Assembly: GCF_014805625.2 (NCBI RefSeq)
Contig: NW_023998455.1
Location: 4,002,922-4,066,921 of the forward strand
Direction: 5' to 3'
From: Glossina fuscipes
Taxonomy: Eukaryota > Arthropoda > Insecta > Diptera > Glossinidae
DNA length: 64,000 nucleotides
Shown: one piece after another, positions 59,977-64,000 of the stretch
How positions within the stretch are numbered: the stretch's first letter is position 1
Layout: the number at the start of each line of letters is the position of its first letter
Position numbers and translations under genes: made by a program
Notes under the pieces: generated by a model
The model's database searches: none
Seen by the model: only the letters and a program-made list of their open reading frames with translations
Told to the model about the DNA's origin: nothing

Positions 59977-61319
59977 TTAAACGCGAAAAAGTTTAAGAAA
60001 AGCGAAGAATTTAGATTTTATGTTAGAGAACAAAACAGAACAACGAATCAAAAAAAAAAAAAAAAAACACTTCTTTGCAACACTTTTTTAAAATAATTTT
60101 TAATTTTTTTTTTTTTTTTAATATTGACTTTAGCACGAACTTAATGAAATTTTTTTTTTTTTTTTTGCAAAATCTTGTTTATTATTTACACTTACATGCG
60201 CATATGTTTTTTCATTTCGTTTAGCATTTTTTTGTTTTTTTTTTTATTGTATACACTTTTCTTTTTTTTTTATTGTTTTTTCGCTTGTTTTCAACACAAG
60301 CTTTATAAAAATCTTGTAATTACGTGTCGCGCTCGTTTTCGGAAACACATGCAACACTCATTATTAACCATTCAACTGTAACAACAACAATAACGTTATC
60401 GAAGCCAATATTTTCCGACAAAAACCAAAAAAAAAAAAGCGCAAAACTCGTAAGAATTTTTACAATTTACACAAAAAGTAATAAAAAAGAAAAATAAAAA
60501 AAATAAAAAACTACAAAACAAAAACATCCCATAAAAATTGGCCTCCGTTTTACTAACGTTCGTGTATGTGTGTAGGTATGTTAGAGTTCGCCGCGTCCAT
60601 ACGCGTTACACATTAATTATTTTATACCAAAGCTTGCATACATATGTACGCATAAAAAAAAAAACAATAATAAAAATAAACACACATACATGCACGCGCG
60701 CGCAAACGTATATGTTATATACGTAGTTATTGCGAGATCGATCGATCGATCCTCTTCACTAAAATGCATCAACAAGACGATAAAAACTTTACTACGGGCT
60801 TGCGGGTGCAAAATACAGTCACATTGTCGCTTGAAACACTTGAAATATCGCGCGCGCCTTTTGCTTTTTCTTTTATTTTTATTGTAGTTATTTATTTATT
60901 TATTTTATTTTTATTTTTTTTTTTTCGGGCTTTTTTCCTGCAAAACACATTTAAAAACGTACGTATCGCTGGCTGGTCAAGTGGTAGCAAAATATCGCAT
61001 TTGTAGGTTTCGTTTCTTTCGTTCAGTGGTAATAATATTTGATGGACCTTTTGTTGTGTTGTGTTGTTAGGGAAACAACAACAGAGCAACAGAGTTTTGG
61101 AACAGCAATAGCAAGCAATACAGAAGAAGAAACACACAAAAAATGTTGCTGCCAACTCGAAAGAATTCCGAACTCGAATGCTGAGCATGAAACGAAAAAA
61201 CTACTAAAATGCCTCGATGGCCTGGCCTCGCTTGGCTTGGCTGACTGCCTTGACTTTTTTTTTTTTCTTTTTTTTTTTTGTTGTTTCTTTTTTTGTCTTT
61301 ATGTTGTTATCTGCAACTC

Positions 61320-61575
61320 TTTTGCACACACATACACACACACAAACACACACGTGCATGCTTCAACAAAAAGAGCTATAGTTAAAGGTTGGTGTGTACG
61401 TGTGTGCCTATGTCCATGTGTAGAAGTATTTATGTGCGTCTCCAAAGCCGCCTCTTTGCTACCGTTGCTACTACTTGTGTTATTCGGAAAATAATTATTA
61501 TTATTATTATTGTTATTGTTGTAATAGCAGTAGTAGTAGTAGTAGTAGTTGTAGTAGTAGTAGTAGTAGTACTAT
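61320..61575. repeat. CA and TAG/TTA simple repeats
   Basis: CA-type repeats near 61325-61355, TTA repeats at 61496-61520 and a TAG repeat at 61528-61570. Confidence 0.85.
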
Positions 61576-62939
61576 GCATTAAGACTTGGTTGGACCATAA
61601 TCACTATCACCATCACATGCTGTGAGTAAGAAAACTCTGCTCAGTTAGTTGTGAAACAGCGAGTCGTGAAAAAGAGTTACCGTCGTCGTTCGTTACCGTT
61701 TTCATTTGTTGTTATTTGGGTGCTTTAGTCTCTTCACGAATAACTTTGTGCCTGTGAGCGCAATTGTTTGTGTTTATGTGTTTATGTGTTTATGTGTGCG
61801 TGGAGCCATAAGTTTAACTATGGCTTTGGTTTTTGTTAAGATTTTCTCAATTTTTTGTTTTTCCCTCTTCTTTTTTTAGCGACACAAGTTACTCGTGTTT
61901 TATTGTAAACTCAACAACAAAGTTTTTTTGTTTTGTTGTTTTGCCGTTGTTGTTGTTGTTATGCTAGTCTGAGTGCTACTGGTTTATATATATAAATGAT
62001 TTCTTTCTTTGCTATTTTTATGTGTACGTGTGTGTGTGTGTATGCGTGCTGTTGGCTCCCCAAAACTCATGCTCCGAACATACAGTAGTCATGCGCATGC
62101 TCACAAACTCTTAGTTATTTATTTATTTATTTATTATTTTTTTTTTTTTAGTTCTTACTACGAGCGTTAACATATTTAGAAAAACTAATATAAAGAGTAA
62201 GAAAAAATATTATTAAGAGTAAAAATTATACTAAAAGTCTGAGTGCAATGCGCTGTGAACACAAAAAAAAAGAAAAAAAAAACAAAAAAAAAATTATTTA
62301 CGTGGAAAACATTCGTTCATTTATTAAAATCTTTGCTTTGCTTTGCTGGGCATTAAAGAGCAACAGATTTGCTTAAGTTTTTTTTTGTTTTTTCATTTTT
62401 GACCCGCACTCTTGCTCGTATTATACGCAAAAAGTGGGTTTGTTCTTGTGTTGTATTTAATATTTAATATCTTTTTTGTTGTTTATAGAGTTGGAAAAAA
62501 CAGCTCAAGAGCGTAATTTTTTTGCGTTTTTTTTTTTTTGTTTTTTTTTTGTCTTTTCCTCCAAGAAGGTCAATTAGATGATTGTTTTTAAGTAAATATC
62601 TGAAAATATTACAGAAATTAGCTAAAATTCATGAAAGAGCGTAAAAAGGAATGCTAAGTAAAGAATCTATGTTTATTTTAAGGTGAAGCTTAATTATTAC
62701 ATATTTTGAATAAATACAAGGAAGTGAACAAAGTTTTTTTTAAGATTGGGAAATCAGCTGAAACTGCTGAAAGACACCGCTTTTTTAACAAACCTTTAAG
62801 TAAAATGATTTTCTAAAGTCACGATAATGGGCCTCGTTTAAATTTCTATATACATACATATATGTATATATATATTTTTTCTCGATATTGTAGATTCAGC
62901 ACATTTTAGAACTGAAGATTACTAATGAACAGAGAAGCG

Positions 62940-64000
62940 TACGGGTAGACTGGAAAACACAACTACGGAAAGACGGACAAAGGTAGGACGTGGTTCAGAT
63001 AACAACTGACAGACGTACAAAGATTTTATTACAAGGAGAAATTAATAGGCAAACATAGCTATGAATAGTTGGAGGAACTTACAGCTGCTTGTATAGAAGA
63101 AGGAATGTTTGGCATAATCAAGAGAACGAGCAAGTTAAGCAATCGGCTAACGGCCGCAGAAACATGTAACGTCAACGACATATCACTACAGGCAAGCGTT
63201 AACGGGCAACGAAACACCAAATCGAGTGAGTAAAGAAGCAGAACGTTATACGGACAGGCAGGGACAAGGACATATCAGCAGAGGCACGGGATAGCCGGCA
63301 ATAGAACGCACAGTCAGGTGAGTAAAGAAACTGATCGTTTTACGGAAGGCCCGATTAAAATGACGCATTGTGCTAAGGGCAGACAAGCAGATGGATAGAA
63401 GAATGAAGAAAAAGAAAAATGGGTAAACGGAGGTAAGAGCAATTAATAATATAATCTGGTGAACGGCAAGGCAAAGAAACGAGCGAATCAGGCAATATAC
63501 GGTAGGATGAACGCACAAACGAATGAACGGGAGAAAAAATGAATCGTCGAGAGCGAAGTGAAATGACCAACTTTAGATATAGGCAGACGGAGAGACGTAA
63601 AGAATACTGAAGGAAATGGACAGACAAAGATAAGGATGGATGGAAAAATGGATGGATAGAAGGACGAAAGAAAAAAACCAAAAGACGGATGAATGGTTGG
63701 ATAGAAGAATGAAAGAAAAAGGAAAATGGAGCCACGGGGGGACGGGGGGGGGACGGGGGGGAGGGAATTGAGTGACAGCTTAAACGACAGAATCAAACGA
63801 GGTCTAAATGAGGTGAGGGAAGAGGGGAATTGGGGTGGTGGATTGTGGCATATATGGAACGATGAAAAAATGGAATGATGGAAGCGTGGAACAACGGAAG
63901 AGTTAATCAACGGGGTAATGTAATAGCGCGGGATTTGAAAGAAAGGGAGTAAAGATGGAGAAAAAGTCAGATAAAGGGACGATCCAAGGAAAGCAAGCAG
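62940..64000 (-). repeat. Long degenerate 4-bp-periodic purine tract
   Basis: About 1 kb of loosely repeated GACG, GGAC, GAAC, AGAC and GGAT tetramers (for example GGAAAGACGGACAAAGG, GGATGGATGGAAAAATGG). It is the strand complement in character of the tract at 36320-37550. Minus-strand open frames of 90-140 codons in it are Ser/Phe/Pro/His-rich repeat by-products. It runs off the right end. Confidence 0.65.
63736..63766 (+). other. Strong G-quadruplex candidate
   Basis: Four G runs of about six, nine, seven and three bases separated by AC, AC and A. One- and two-base loops and long runs are the most stable quadruplex arrangement known. Confidence 0.75.

Larger units (their letters stand above)
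59977..64000 (-). other. rn: 5' flank / 5'UTR region of the rn-type transcript
   Basis: Sequence upstream of the rn-type start codon. It is dominated by A and T runs (60050-60070, 60105-60165, 60230-60270, 61258-61280, 62270-62290), trinucleotide and CA/TG repeats near 61320-61575, and a purine-rich 4-bp-periodic tract from about 62940. The transcription start cannot be placed. No other gene was recognised. Confidence 0.4.

Noticed and set aside
61039..61494. Plus-strand open frame of 151 codons
   Set aside because: Built from T runs and CA/TG repeats (Phe and Thr/His runs); no protein pattern.
63373..63910. Minus-strand open frames of 120 and 140 codons
   Set aside because: By-products of the 4-bp-periodic purine tract; Ser/Phe/His/Pro-rich with no domain.

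Overview
This window is eukaryotic and nuclear. It is AT-rich, full of homopolymer (A/T) runs, microsatellites, tRNA-derived SINEs and decayed transposons, and its only supportable protein-coding gene is split into small exons separated by multi-kilobase introns with GT/AG borders. The content fits a higher dipteran insect with a large genome (a fruit fly of the tephritid type or a calyptrate fly is my guess; the species cannot be told from the sequence). No bacterial operon, CRISPR array, rRNA or intact tRNA gene was seen.

The gene lies on the minus strand and spans almost the whole window. Reading 5' to 3' its coding exons are 59976-59578 (first exon), 32943-32335 (a second, alternative first exon), 30279-29785, 8438-8402 (37 nt), 4445-4395 (51 nt) and 4317-4109. 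The phases join cleanly (0/0, 0/1, 1/1, 1/0) and the last exon ends just after the first two cysteines of a C2H2 zinc finger (KYQCKMCPQ). The remaining zinc fingers must lie beyond position 1. The exon sequences, the two alternative start exons and the zinc-finger entry point match what I know of the rotund (rn) / roughened eye (roe) locus of Drosophila: one zinc-finger transcription factor gene with two promoters giving different N-termini. The window therefore appears to hold the 5' two thirds of rn/roe.

The introns hold the rest. 1-4108: intron with one dispersed repeat. 4446-8401: intron with a ~140-bp tandem array (5870-7130). 8439-29784: 21-kb intron with SINE copies, a dispersed repeat family carrying GTCY-type microsatellite cores, a degenerate tandem array (17150-18640), a non-LTR retrotransposon relic (22640-22945) and microsatellites. 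30280-59577: 29-kb intron containing the roe-type start exon, two more degenerate tandem arrays (30560-31300 and 34620-36060, the latter split by a SINE), 4-bp-periodic tracts, a second non-LTR relic (38410-38930, minus) and a Tc1/mariner-type transposase relic (56985-57545). 59977-64000: 5' flank/5'UTR of the rn-type transcript, ending in a 1-kb purine-rich 4-bp-periodic tract with a strong G-quadruplex candidate.

I did not find a new biological system. The items most worth a second look are the conserved dual-promoter architecture with two micro-exons, the tRNA-derived SINE family with two related forms, and the several tandem arrays packed into one gene's introns.
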